The notes: generated from the letters alone by a model not told the origin. A stretch of DNA of 64,000 bases from Naematelia aurantialba (GCA_021527695.1 JAKFAO010000003.1:1550001-1614000); one strand, 5' to 3'. Positions 34,192-46,337 are shown, numbered from the stretch's first letter. Translations and numbers: made by a program.

Positions 34192-34746
34192 ATGACAATC
34201 TTCCACACTGGTCAGCCCGTTCGGCAATCTCGGCCTCCCGACTCAAGCTCCCGAGGGATGGTGCTGATCGCAGGCAGTGTCATTCAGCACCTCTGATGCC
34301 CCCTCTTTGGCGGCGCTCACTAAAGAGATGCGGGCGCTGCAGACCGACTGCGTGAAGCCCGATGGCCAGGCGTACATCAAGGCTCTCCACGGAGGCGCAC
34401 AGAGCAGCAAAGAGGGCCACGAGCGCGGCATGCAGGTGGTGTTTGTGCTTGAGTTCGAGGTGAGCTAAGAGCGAAAGACGCATGCATGCAAAGGAAGAAG
34501 TCTGGAAGCTGAGCAAGCAGAACGATGAGGATCTGCAGTACTATCTCGACACGGACAAGGCTCATGTCCAGTTCAAGGTGAGCCCAATGAGACACGCGAC
34601 ACAGATAGTCCAGACGATGTGCTCGATGTGCTTGCGAACGAGTCCGGCGTCGCGATGCTGATGAATGGCAGGCCAAGGTGACGGAGGATTTCAAGGCGAC
34701 CGGCGTGGTTGTACTGGACTTTGAGGACGGTGTCTATCCGAGCTAG
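34192..34746 (+). CDS. Stress-responsive A/B barrel (Dabb) domain protein
   Basis: Four exons (34192-34210, 34278-34459, 34494-34577, 34672-34746) give 119 aa. The first exon is 19 nt, encoding MTIFHT. The MTIFHTV start, the MQVVFVLEFE strand, the YYLDTDKAHVQFK segment and the short C-terminal strand fit the ferredoxin-like Dabb fold, a small dimeric cytosolic protein. Biochemical function in fungi is generally unknown; bacterial and plant relatives are stress-induced or act in polyketide cyclisation. It lies 255 bp from the divergent hydrolase gene. Confidence 0.82.
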
Positions 34747-34925
34747 TACATGCCTTGCCGAGTTGTGCATGCTGGTGTGCCAGTGCCCCTTGTATGATGA
34801 ATGCATGGACATGAACGTCGGCAGCAATGTCACGACTGCTCGGTTCAAAAGGCCGATACCAGCTCTTAGTCACGGCCAATTCGACCTAATCGACTTTCTC
34901 ACTCTCTGCATCTCGATCAGTCGCG

Positions 34926-35953
34926 ATGAACTTTACCTCTGGAGAAGACGTGTCACAGCTGCTGTCGCTCGACCGGATACGCGGCCAGCTAATCCGACTA
35001 GAGGACACCATCATCTTCTGTGAGTACCGCTGGCCCGGTTGATGCTGATTGACGGCAGCGCTGATTGAACGTGCACAATTCGGGTTGAACGCCAAGATCT
35101 ATAGAGCAGGGGCATTCAAAGACGAGATCGACTGGGACGGCAGCTGGCTGGAATGGTTCTTGTTTGAGATCGAGAGCTTCCACGGTCGGTCTCCATACGT
35201 ATACACACACGAGAACGAGTACTGAGAGACATAGCCAAAGCGCGCAGATACACCAGTCCAGACGAACACTCTTTCACACCGCTGGAGAAACTGCCCAAGC
35301 CTGTCATCGGCCTCCAGGCGTATCCTACGCTCCTGCACGAGCCGGCAGCACGGCATCCCTCTGTCAATGTCAACTCGAAGGTCCTCGACTTTTACGTCAA
35401 GCAAATCGTACCCGGTATCACCCCCCCACTCGACGACGGCAACTATGGCAGTGCGGCCACACGAGATGTAGAGGTCCTCCAGGCCCTGAGCAGGCGCATC
35501 CATTTCGGTATGCCTCTTGCATCACGACTCTTGCTGACGGCAGGCATGTTTGTGTCCGAGTCCAAGTTCCTTTCGGCCCCCCACGACTTTATCCCACACA
35601 TCGTCGCCAGTCCACCCAACACCGAGGCTCTCGCGAATCTCATCACCAAGCCCGAGGTGGAAGCCAAGTTGCTCGTGCGGCTGCGGAACAAGGCGCGTGT
35701 GTATGGCGGCGAGATGAATGCAGACGGACGGGTGGTCGAGCTCTCAGACGCCGAGCTCAAGGCCAGAGGGAAGCTGGATATCGAGCAGGTGGTGGGCATG
35801 TACCGCGACTGGGTGATTCCCCTGACAAAAGACGTCGAGGTGAGTCACCATTCCACAATGCACACTGCTGAGCAGCAGGTCGACTACCTCGTCCACCGTC
35901 TGGACGGAGTGCCTCTGAGCCAGATTGATGCATGGATGGGCCACAGACATTAG
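34926..35953 (+). CDS. ARO7: Chorismate mutase
   Basis: Five exons (34926-35019, 35059-35184, 35235-35507, 35544-35839, 35879-35953) give 287 aa. It follows the all-helical fungal AroQ enzyme throughout: [25 protein letters not shown] at the N-terminus (written here as [10 protein letters not shown] and LIERAQF), the [19 protein letters not shown] segment and [19 protein letters not shown]-like [12 protein letters not shown] and [10 protein letters not shown] close the protein. It converts chorismate to prephenate at the branch to tyrosine and phenylalanine. The yeast enzyme is activated by tryptophan and inhibited by tyrosine. The [12 protein letters not shown] helix is interrupted by a 39-nt intron. 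Confidence 0.97.
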
Positions 35954-36119
35954 TATAATAGATAGGGGATGCATCGAGACGCGACTGATCCCGCCACCAA
36001 ACTTCCGACGTCATATTGGTCGTCTGGCCGTTCACGTTTGGTCGTGTGCCTCACATGTCTCTTCCATTTCTAATTCTTCCTTGCATGTTATAGCTGGTGT
36101 GAGGTCGCCTACCCCTGCA

Positions 36120-39100
36120 ATGAGGCGGCATACCCCCAACTCGTCGACGTCTCTGCATACCCTTCCCGCGCGATTCACCGTCCCACCACTACCACCCCGC
36201 ATCCATCGCCGGCTGGAGCTGGCCGTCGATGGCGAAGGGATCGTCGTCCGTCCCAAGTCTCTGGAGGCTGACCAAGAAGGGCCAGGGAGCGGGGCGCCGG
36301 GTGTTCTCATCCGCTGGGGTGTGAAAGGCAAAGTCCAAGATTGGGACGGGCCGGTGCAGGAAGCAGTGGATTTGGGAGGAATCTTGGGCATTGTTCGATT
36401 ATGGGATGGTGGGTCACCAGACAGTCTTAGCTGACTGCAGCGGCGTACCTATTGGTGTTCCTCCCTCAGCTGAAACCCCCTTCACCTCTCTTTCCCGGCC
36501 ATGCAGGTTCCAGCTCCAATGCCGATCGTGATACATCGGTTTGCTCCCACCACGTCCACATGCTGCAGGATGTACATGCCATCCCTTTGATCCCCGAGCT
36601 CGCATACAAGTCTGTCTCGCGCCTCCGAAGCATACAAGTGAGTCGGTCTGTGGCTGTCTGTACTGACGGTAGGCCAAGAGGGCGCCCAAAGCCCCACCGA
36701 CACCATCAAAAAGGGGCAAATGGAAACTGCCTCTTCCTGGATTTAACATATCTGGTCCAGGGAGTGTATCGACCGACGAGCTGGAACGTCTTGCGGAATC
36801 GTCTGGTGATGAGTCGGAGGGCGAGTCGGAGTCGGGAACATTCGACGACCGCTCGACGATGAGGAGTCGCGAGTCGCTCGTCCCCGAGGCTGATGAGACG
36901 GCCGACCTTCCTTCTGCACGATTGCCCGTCGAGGATCGAGCGAAGAAGCGATTCAGCATGGGATGGGGAAAGTTTGTGTCCAGCCTCAGTACCCCAAAGA
37001 AGGGAAAAGCTGCCGCTGCCACCCAAGAGACGCAAGTCGACACACTAAACGAAGATATACCAGCATTGGACGCGCCGCTGCTCCCCGATCAGACTTCCAT
37101 CACTGAAGAGTCAACGGCCGATTCGGCGACCGCTATACCCTCCGTACCACCCCCCGCGCCTGCAAAAGAATCCACTCCGTTCGCCAGCGATCCTCCTCAA
37201 CGACACGACCTAGAAACCAAGATCATCCAGCAGATTCTACGCGAATTCGGCTCTGGCGCCTTCTTCTACAGCCACGACTTCGACCTGACCCATACACTGC
37301 AATACAAGCGCAAACTCCTCTCGACCCGCGCACAATCAGGCCATACGCTCGGGCATCTCATTTCCAAGGACTCGGAGCTTTTCCCTCCCTCTCCCTCTTC
37401 CGGTCCGCCTCTTCCGCCAACTCGTGAGGATGAGGACGATTTTGTCGAGCCAGACGTGCAGGTACCGTTGTGGAGACGAGCGAACCGCCGTTTCTTCTGG
37501 AACGAATTTCTCATGAAGGATTTCATCGACCTGGGCTTGCACTCGTACATCATCCCGATCATGCAGGGCTGGGTGCAGTCGTCTGCATTTTCCATTCCCA
37601 TTCCGCCCAACCCCCTCGACCCGACGACTTCGCTTGGGGCAGTGCCAGTGGACCTCGTCGTGATATCTAGGCGGAGCAGGGATCGAGCAGGGCTGCGATA
37701 TCAACGGCGAGGGATCGATGATGAAGGCCATGTAGCCAATTTCGTCGAGACGGAAATGCTCGTCAGGGCCAAGGTGGGTCTACCACCCGTACGAGGCTGA
37801 CTGCCAAGGTTGAGGGCAAAGTGTCGCTGTTCAGCTTTGTGCAGATCAGAGGCTCAATACCACTCAAGTGGTCTCAATCGCCATATTCAATGAAGCCACC
37901 TCCCGTGCTCGACCAGCCTGTGAAACAGTGCTTCTCAGTAGCAAATCTGCACTTCAGCGACCTTACTTTGCGCTATGGTGCGATCGTGAGTAGGAAGTTG
38001 AACGACGTTGATTTCTAGACTATCATCAATCTGTCGGAGCAGATTGGACGGGAAGCACCCGTCACTAATGGATATCGAGAGCTGGTGGAATCCCTCAGTC
38101 GGCCGGATGTCAAGTAGGTGTTATCCATGCTATCGCTCATGAGCAGGTACAAAGATTTTGATTTTCACGCCAAATGTCATGGGATGAAGTGGGAAAATAT
38201 CAGCGAGCTGGTCGAGGAGCTTGATTTTGGGAGTATGGGATATTTGTGGACTCTGCAGGGGGAGGGCATAAGAGAGCAGGCCGGCGCCTTTAGGACCAAG
38301 TGGGATTCGTCCTCGAGTACCAGCTGATTCCAGTTGCATCGATTGTCTGGACCGGACCAATGTGGTTCAATCCGCCTTGGCTAGACGAGTATTGTCAAAC
38401 ATGCTCACTCAGCTTGGCCTGATCGCCGATCCGACCATGTCTAGCATCGAGAGCGTTTTCAATGACGGTGAGTGCGCCTGTATGGGGTCGTGCTGACGGT
38501 GCGTAGTCTGGGCCAACAACGGCGACACGCTTAGTCTTTGTTATGCACACACGTCGGCGCTCAAAGGCGACTTTGTACGGACCGGTAAACGTGACCTGAC
38601 AGGCATGGCAAGTTTGCGTTTTGGATCTGTCGAGCTGATGAAGCAGCTTCATGATGGTGTTAGCTCTATTAGTCGGATGTTCTACGGCGCGGTCTCCGAC
38701 TTTTTCGCCCAAGCGGTGATATCTTTCTTCCTTGGGCACCGCAATTTGGGGGTCTTTAGCGAGTTCCTCGAGAACCTGCAAAGCTCGGAGGAATCCAACC
38801 TCATCAAGCTGTCCCGTGTCCGCGCAGCAGCGAGTGAGTGACCACTCAGTGGTCAACACAAATCGCCGTCACACGTCGCTGATGATCTGATACAGTCGAG
38901 ACGAGCTCTGCCAGAGTCCTCAGTGACGGTGAACAACGCGTGGCCGGCTGGACCCTTCTGTCACCTGAAGATCGGAATGTCAAGATCAGTCCGAAGCTAG
39001 AAGAAAAGGTCTTGGTCCTCACCCGAGTGGCAATCTACGTCGTCTCGTTCAACTATTCGCTGGAAAAGGTCATTGGCTTTACGCGTATTCCCTTGGCATC

Positions 39101-39864
39101 TCTCACTTTGATCCAGAAAGGTGGGACATACGCCGAGTCATGAGTTTGCTGGGCTGATGGGTGATTGCAGGCGCATACATCCTCTCGGTGCTCCAGGAGG
39201 CGGGACGCGATCCAACAGAGGTGGGTCCAGTTCCAGTTGATTTTGGGCTTCAGCTGCAGCCAGCTAGAGCTCCATACCCGTCTACAAACGTGTCTCGTCT
39301 GATCTCGGATATGCTGACTGGGTCGTGGTAGAACGCCGGATTCATACTCAACTTCTCACCGGCCAACGAGAGCACGCGCTACAGCACCTACTCGATCCGC
39401 AACAAAGCACAGCCTGTCCCCTCAGCAACGGCTACGGCGGCATCAGACTCCAAAACGCCTGGCACGCCGACGGTGGACGTCGAGCATGCGCCGATCAATC
39501 CTGGGATATCCGAGTTCTTCGCGTTCAAGATCCTCCCTAGGGAATTCATCGCGCGCGGCGCACCGAGTTTTGGCGTTGCGGCGGATGAAGATGACGATGC
39601 GTATGCTGATACGAGTGAGACGTGCCAGGCTGCGGTGGAGCGGATCGTGAGGCGGATAAGGGAGCAGTGTAGGTTTCTCGGCGTTGGCGAACAAGACGGT
39701 TTCGTGGTTTCCGGGGATGTTGTCAGGTGAGCTCGATTGGATTTTTCCTACACCTTGGTCGTACTCCTCAGAGAACTGATGAAGACAGTCTCGCAGAAGC
39801 GCAGTCGTCGACCTCCGTGCTGGCACGGATGGATTATGCCCTCAAGAGGTTCTTGTGGTTGTAG
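36120..39864 (+). CDS. SAC-domain phosphoinositide phosphatase (Sac2/INPP5F-like)
   Basis: Thirteen exons (36120-36408, 36441-36637, 36673-37773, 37809-37985, 38019-38113, 38147-38299, 38334-38467, 38507-38607, 38647-38833, 38896-39120, 39171-39220, 39332-39726, 39789-39864) join in phase to 1059 aa. The SAC domain is complete: [38 protein letters not shown], and the catalytic CX5R site in [14 protein letters not shown] near residue 672, rebuilt across an intron. KRDLTGMLHDGVSS follows. A C-terminal part ([20 protein letters not shown]) resembles the hSac2 region. It should dephosphorylate phosphoinositides on endomembranes. The intron at 38608-38646 has a GC donor (GCAAGT). A long Ser/Pro linker separates N-terminal and catalytic parts. 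Confidence 0.92.
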
Positions 39865-40032
39865 AGTGCACCATGCCCTGTGCCCGTTCCGTTTGCATTT
39901 CGCATCTCGCATTTTTGTAGTAGGCGTAGCATCACAGGAGAACAACAGCCGGAAACAAAGGACAGATATGTCCGGTCAACATACCGGTATATAGGTAAGC
40001 AAGAACTCGTCAACATTTATAAGACTGTAAAG

Positions 40033-40136
40033 TCTCCGATCGTCTAGCGGTTAAGATAGCCGCTTTTCATTACGTAAGCATGCTTACGTAACAAAAGTCG
40101 TCGCGGCTGACCGGGGTTCGACTCCCCGTCGGAGAA
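40033..40136 (+). tRNA. tRNA-Glu (anticodon UUC), with intron 40070-40101
   Basis: The cloverleaf is complete: a 7-bp acceptor stem (TCTCCGA with TCGGAGA), a D arm starting GTCT and closing AGAT, and the anticodon stem GCCGC/GCGGC. The loop is TTTTCA plus C, giving anticodon TTC. The T arm is CGGGG/CCCCG with loop TTCGACT. A 32-nt intron interrupts the loop one base 3' of the anticodon, the canonical eukaryotic position. AAAAG near its 3' end can pair with the anticodon loop, as needed by the tRNA splicing endonuclease. The intron is dominated by a 22-bp perfect palindrome (40070-40091). A Pol III T-run follows. Confidence 0.93.
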
Positions 40137-40142
40137 GAGCGC

Positions 40143-40154
40143 TTTTTGTTTTTT
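40143..40154 (+). terminator. RNA polymerase III terminator of tRNA-Glu
   Basis: TTTTT at 40143-40147 and a second TTTTTT run immediately after lie 7 bases beyond the tRNA discriminator base, the usual position and form for Pol III termination. Confidence 0.8.
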
Positions 40155-40742
40155 GCGTCTCCTGCTCTAAATTGGACATATTTCGCCTACTTTTTGACAC
40201 GGATTGGTAGCCTTGCATCTGAGCTACCGATTGGGACTGGTTTGGGGACCATTGCATCAAAACTGAGACCGTGACGAGTGTTCAAAGATGGTCGTGTTTG
40301 GGTGGCAAGGGGGCAATTCAGTTCGAATCGTAGGCGGCGCGGTGGCCATTTTGCCCTTTGCGCTTGTTCTCTGGGATACTTTCGGGGCCGCAGAGCCCAG
40401 CGATTCACTTTGGAGGACTGGTGGTACTGTCAGAGGGTAGTAGAAGGGCCGGGGGGAGGGTCCTCCGAGACGAAACGTCCCCTCAGAGCCAGTGCAAGTC
40501 GCGGAGATCGCAGACTCTGTGCTACGGACGACGACATTTGCCGCTCGGGCGGCTTTCGTCTTGGCGAACTCGACAGCGCTGTCGCCATGTATGCATCGCG
40601 GCGCCTATTGGGCTCGATCTCCCACTTTAAATGCATTGCATTGTCTACCAGGGATGGCAATGCTTGCCTAGCTCGCAAGTGCCTTCACCTTCAACGCGGA
40701 TACCCAGTCCGGCAATCTGTGTCCTTTGACGCCCGTTGAAGG
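40155..40742. other. Intergenic region after tRNA-Glu
   Basis: About 590 bases in which I see no convincing gene. The plus-strand ORFs here overlap one another in different frames and lack motifs. It may include upstream exons or the promoter of the next gene. Confidence 0.5.
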
Positions 40743-43700
40743 ATGATCTACCTGGAGCTTTCGAGCACGACGCTCGGCTCTTTGCTCTTTCAGTCGTCAA
40801 GCACCACAGATACATCATCAGCAATGTCGTGGTACGTGGATCAGTGGATGGGTCAAGCTCCTCTGCCTGCCCACCAGGGGCTCAACCGCGACAGTATGCT
40901 CTCGAACGGCACTACAGATACTTACCCATCAACCATGTCGAGCATGCGGACATCGGCGTTGGGCATCGACGTCGCGCTCGCCCCCACTCCGCAGCTGAGG
41001 GACAGGTCTTCTACCGCGCATCTCAAGAGCAAGCTGTCCCGCGAAGCGTACGGAGAGCAGCCAAGCGCATCTCCAGTGGCGCGAGGGCACCGACAGCGGT
41101 CGGACAGAAATCTGCGTGGATCGCCGGCCACACTCGTCCCTGATCAAATCGCCCAGAAAGCCCAGAGCGACGCACACAGCCCGGGAGGTCGCGGCATCGT
41201 TGCCGAACGAGCCGCACAGCTTCTCCAAGCCAGCAAGTCCAGCATGCCGCTGCAGCCCACGACTCTACAGCGTCCCGGTGGTCCGCGGGCTGAACATTCC
41301 GCGAGAGACGGTGCGGCGGACGCAGGGGGCCGACCAAGTGCAGGTCCGACGGGAGTGCGAGCTGGGGGACCGGCGGTTCTACCACCTCTGGTCCCCGCTG
41401 CTGATCACCCCAGCGCTCCTACTGGTGTTCCGAAGGGGAGTCCAGCCGGCGGTCAGATGGATGCCGCGACTGAAGCCGCGGCTGGTACTCGGGATTTGCG
41501 AGGCAAGGCCACGACAGGCATCGCGCTGCCTCAGGAGGCGCAGACTCCTGCAGTGCCGGCACCGGCAGTGGCAATGCCGCGGCAATGGACGGCCCGCGCA
41601 AAGCCAACCCGATACGAGAAGGAGACTCAGTCGGCGACCGCACCTGTGGGCGACACGATGGCGGAAGACTGGAAAGCCGAGCTGGTGCGCGGCGCTGAGA
41701 AACTACAACTTGGATCTAATCCACCTCCTGCTCAGCCAGCTCAGTACCGTGTTCTGGAGAATGACGGTGCGCGACGCGAGCAAGAACGCCGCGACGAGGA
41801 CTGGGAGCGCAGCGGACTGTGGGAGGCTGGCAGGGAGACCGCTCGAACGGCCGAGGACCGGACGCGGCGCGAAGCCAGTCGAGAGATCGGTGAGTCGCCA
41901 GAGCGTGAGCGTGAGCGTGATCCTTGCTGACCGCGATAGCGTATCCGCCCGCTGCGCCTCGCCGCCCGATCCGAGCCGCTCCGAACGGCGTCACGTCTGT
42001 GCACGTCGGTGTGCGCCCCAGGCTGCACCCCTCCATGTCGGAAGCGTCGCTGCAGCGCAATCAGCCCGAAGAGCGCCTCGCTGGCCTCGGTGGGCCTTCC
42101 TCGGCTCCCACCAGCTCCTCTCAAAGCGAGACCTTTCCTGACACGGTGCATGGCAGCTACAACCAGGTCTACGTCTCTGAGCACGCGGAACGCGCCAGAC
42201 TCGAGTACGAGGCGTGGGTACAGAGAAGGGCGGAAAGGGAAGGGAGTATCGGAGGAGAAGAGGAAGCGGGTGGGACGAGGGATTGGATGCCAAAGGGCAG
42301 GACGATCGCCCGCCCAGGCCAGCTTCGCGACCAACCCGTCTCTGATCATCTGGCCACAAGCAATCTCCCCGTGCAAGACACGCCGGTCACCCCGCAGGAA
42401 GCGTGGCAGGCATACGGATACCCGTTCGGCTACCCGTTTCCGACCCAGTACGGGCCAGGCGGATACACGTACATGGACCCGGCTGTCTATGGCGAAGGGT
42501 ACTGGGATCCAAATTACTGGGGCATGATGGGCGACATGCAGGGCGACAGCGCGCCTATACAATCGTGAGTGGCTTGAGATCAATAGACTGACGTCCAGTG
42601 GCGGCGGCAGTGGCAAAACACACACAGCATCACCAGACGTCCCTGGCAAACAAGCCGTCGATGGCGCTGGCTCTGCCGAGCAGGACTATGCAGAGTGAGT
42701 CAGCCGCTTGCTCGGTATCCTTTCTCAAAGGCCTGTCTCCTCCCGCTTCAGTCCATTGTCCTTTGAAGAAAGGAGGTACCATGGAAGGGATCGACACATA
42801 TGTATATGTGCAGGTGTTCAGAGGTCCTGCCTCGCGTGTCCCGCGCAACCATGTTTGGGCTTTCACCTCTCCATTCTTCATCTTTTGGCCATGGGATCTA
42901 CCAGCAGCCGTGGACGGGGGGTGCCCATGCTGCCGCAACGTACGGCCCCACACAGACCGGTACACCTTATGGAGGCATCGGGTTTGGTCTCGGCGGCACG
43001 ACTCACAGTCCGCATGCAGGGGCAGGAATCCCTGCTACTCCAGGAGCTCACCTCTTCGGAGGGCCCGGCATGACCCAAGCTGGCGCAGGGATGAAAGGAG
43101 ACGGGTCGTTGGGAAAGAGTTCCTACTCGGGGTTGGTGGCGATCCAAACGGCTCTTCCTTCCTTTCGTTCCTCTTCCTTCCTTCGTTTCTTCATCTGTTC
43201 TTCTATTCCTCGACCCTCGGCGTATGCGGCGTCGCTTTTGGGTCCAGAACTTCCACTCGAGATGGAAGATGCCTCGAAACGTCTTCTGTTCATCACGTCC
43301 AAGCTTTGATCTCCTTGGTTCCAGGGCAACGCTGACGCCGGTTTCCCTTCCCTCGCCACTTGGCTCTGCAGATACCCATACCAATACGGGAGCAATCCAC
43401 AGAGCATGTACAACCCCTACAGACAGTGGCCAGTGGGCCCGCACGGCGGCCAGTTTCACCCCTACATGGGAATGGGGATGGGAATGGGCATGATGGGCGG
43501 TATCGGCGCCGACGGCATCATGTCCCCTCAACTCCAGCAACCACGAGTGGCGAGTGGACAGACGTTGACGCCGCCCGCAGGAGGGAACGGAGGCGACACT
43601 TTCAAGGCGTACGACTCCACCAAGGCCAAGCAGGGCCGGCTCGGATACTACGGCTACCTCGAGGGTCGAGGTGAGAATATCCCGCTTCTGCTTGCGACTC

Positions 43701-44178
43701 AGCATGTCCTGGGCTGCCTCGATGCTCGACGAGTGGCAAATGCTGATCCAACAATCAGAGCTTGCCGGTCCGCCGCCAGGCTATCTGCCGGCCGGAGTCA
43801 CTCCACCCCCGCCACCGACCGCACTCACTGGCAGCCCGACCGGCACTCCGGGTGCGGGCTCAGCCATGACTCAGACAGGCTACCCAAATCGAGATGGCAC
43901 ACACCTCGATGCACGCGCCAAGTCTCCCTGGGGCGCCAGTTCCGCCACCCCGCGGGCAAGATACGATGGCGGTGAGTTTCTGGCTTGGCTTACACGGCGG
44001 TCACTGAGCATGTAACTGGTTAGCGTCTCAAGCGTCCAAGGTCATTCAGGCAGATTTGGACACGCCGTACATCAGAGCCAACTTGAGCGCGCCAGCCTGG
44101 ACAGACCGCGGGACTGTGGACGGGATTGACGGGAGGAGAGGTTCAGGTCACCGCAGGATGCACGAGGGAAAGGTCTGA
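40743..44178 (+). CDS. Uncharacterised Gly/Tyr/Pro-rich low-complexity protein
   Basis: Likely exons: 40743 (or ATG at 40824)-41889, 41940-42564, 42599-42694, 42814-43131, 43372-~43677, 43703-43971 and 44024-44178. The first half is Ala/Arg/Pro-rich and charged, with helical ENDGARREQERRDEDWERS-type repeats near its end. The second half is strikingly rich in Gly, Tyr, Met and Pro, with runs such as YGYPFGYPFPTQYGPGGYTY and MGMGMGMGMMGG. The end is KVIQADLDTPYIRANLSAPA. I do not recognise a folded domain. The composition resembles prion-like or RNA-granule proteins, which is only inference. The intron near 43678-43702 does not keep the phase with the obvious donor, and the start is uncertain. 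Confidence 0.6.
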
Positions 44179-44204
44179 TGGTAAATATACATGAGAATGC
44201 TACA

Positions 44205-46337
44205 TCACGGTCTCCGATGACTCGGACTAGGCGTCCAGCTCATCATGCTCAAACTGCGCCCCCCTGCCTTGCTCCCTGCGCCCCAAGCTGAGCCTTTCTC
44301 CATCGCCGCCCCTCTATTTCTACTCCCCGTACTCGCGGGCTTACTCGGCCCGTGCTGTGGCGTACGTCCCATGCTGCGCTCCAAGAGTCTCTTCGCTGCC
44401 GGCGTCAGGGCATCCGTCTGCCGGCGCGGCGTGCTTGAGGGCGGCAACATCTTGCCTGGCGTTCGGTCTTCTCGCGCCGACTGTTGCGTCCGTTTCGCCG
44501 CCGCACCAACGGCGCTACGGGAGGCATGAGGAATGAAACCCTTCGCCCGCTCGTTCATCGATCGGCTCGCCTTGTCGCCCAGCTTGCGACCGAGCTCATC
44601 TCGTCGCTGCGTCGCAGGTAAACGGAAGGATGGCGTGTTTGCGTCGAGCGGGTCATCGACACCTTCAATGGCGCGCGGCGTGGCGAGCAACGTCCCCCAT
44701 GTGAGCAGCGACGGCAGCTCCTGTGGAGACGGTGATGGGTCGTTTGGTAGTAGTGGGTAATTATTTACACTGGGCATCGCGTCTCCACCAGGCCGATCTA
44801 CGACATGTCAGCCACGACAGGCAAAAGCACCTACAAGGCGTTCCCTTGACTGCGGCATCTACCCAACTCCTCGCAGGACTGCTGCCTCGCCTACTGGCCT
44901 TGCTGGATGACGGCTCGTGTTCCTCCTCATCAGGCAATCGGGTGTTCGAATGCTTGATTTCTCGTGCAGCCTGCCGAGAGGCGACGGGTGCAGCTTTGCG
45001 GAAGTCGGGGTACGGCTTGGTATTGGCATCGGCAGGGAACATCAAGTTGTTCATGGTCTGTCATCAGCATTGCCGCATCATTTAACCTGCCTTGTAGCCC
45101 CACTGATCTGCTCCACTACCGCCCAGGGAAACAGTCTGCCTTTCCTCGCCTCCCAAGACCGCACGCTCCGCTGTCTCGCGAACAACCCGGTCTTCCGCGC
45201 CTCGACCCCGACCCTCTCCTGCACCGCTGGCCGTCTCGCGGTGGGGCACAATCGCGCCATCGCTGGAAGACACCAAAGCAGTCGTAGGGAGACCAGCTAT
45301 GGCCAGAGCTCGGTTCAGAGGGTGGGCATCGGGTATAGGTTGCTCGGCCAAGCTGCCCGCTTGAGAAGCAGCCGCATCGGCAGCGACGATGACGGCGCCA
45401 GCAGTGCTCGCTTCCGCCTCGGGCACATCCTCGCTCGCAGCGATCAACCTCGTAGGCTCTTTCCAAGTTTCGCCTTCTGACCGATCTGCACCTCCCTCTG
45501 CCAGAGACCCGATGAGCCGGCGACCATTCGCGTCTACACGCCACGTGCCGTTTGTCGCAGCATCGAGAATGGCTTTGCGCTTTCCTTCGCCCTCCAATCG
45601 TCTCTGCTCCGCTTTCTTTTCTGCTTCCCATGCCCAACCATACCTCTCTTCTTTGCGAATCCGGTTCTCCTCGTCCACGATCTGCACAAACGAGGCGTTG
45701 TCTTCCGATGTGTAATTTGCCTGGAAAGTGTCTAGCGATAGATCGTCGCGTACTTGTCGGGGAACGACAGTCTTCCGCTTCTTGCGTGGCGCGGCATCTC
45801 CGTCCTCCGTCCAACCGTCCTCTGCCTGGCGGCGCGTTGATCCCTCGCCGGGCCCCATAAGAGGAGTGTCCCAACCCTTGGCACCGACTGGTGTCCGCAA
45901 AGGCTGCCTGCCCCCAGGGACCGAGAAATATGGCGTGCCCATGTTCTCAAGCTCCCTCCTCCGAGCATCTATAGCGTCCCGCTCCCCTTGACTACTGGAG
46001 CCCTGCCGCCCATTCTCCTTCTCTTGAGCGAGTTGAGCCAATCGGCGGATGGAGGATGACAAGAGCTCAGCGTTGTTGCTTGTAAGAGCGGTCAAGTAGT
46101 CGTTTGTGGCATGGATATGCGGGAGTTGAGGAAAGAAGTCGCGGGTGATAATGTGCGAGAGAGCATCCGTATAAGTGTCTTCCTGTTGATGGTCAGCACA
46201 GTGGAATCAAGAGAGAAGAGACCCACATCCAAGACCTGCTGATGGTACAAGCTCCGCTGTCCGACCTTCGGGCCTTCAATAAGTCGAGGGGCCGATCCTA
46301 GACCCGTACGAGGGATCAGACTCTGTTCGTTTGACAT
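44205..46337 (-). CDS. ESS2: Splicing-associated nuclear protein ESS2 (DGCR14/Bis1 family)
   Basis: Four minus-strand exons (46337-46227, 46182-45091, 45057-44835, 44797-44205) give 672 aa. Family hallmarks: EDTYTDALSHIITRDFFPQL joined across intron 1, the DLSLDTFQANYTSEDNASF segment, WGYK followed by NNLMFPAD, and RPGGDAMPSVNNYPLLP with SLLTWGTLLATP near the C-terminus. ESS2/DGCR14 proteins associate with the spliceosome C complex and influence splice-site choice. The C-terminus is basic and Ser-rich. The second intron appears to use a GC donor (GCAGGT at 45090), since the GT two bases further in breaks the frame. The gene converges on the preceding one with only 26 bases between the stop codons. 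Confidence 0.93.

Noticed and set aside
33687..34208. 173-codon minus-strand ORF starting upstream of the second ABHD12-like gene
   Set aside because: The membrane-helix start MGILSRAHRIPAVLLAG lies in another frame and joins in phase to the hydrolase exons.
41116..42141. 341-codon ORF in a second frame of the Gly/Tyr-rich gene
   Set aside because: Its composition (Arg/Cys/Leu-rich) is typical of a frame shadow in GC-rich DNA, and the splice phases agree with the other frame.
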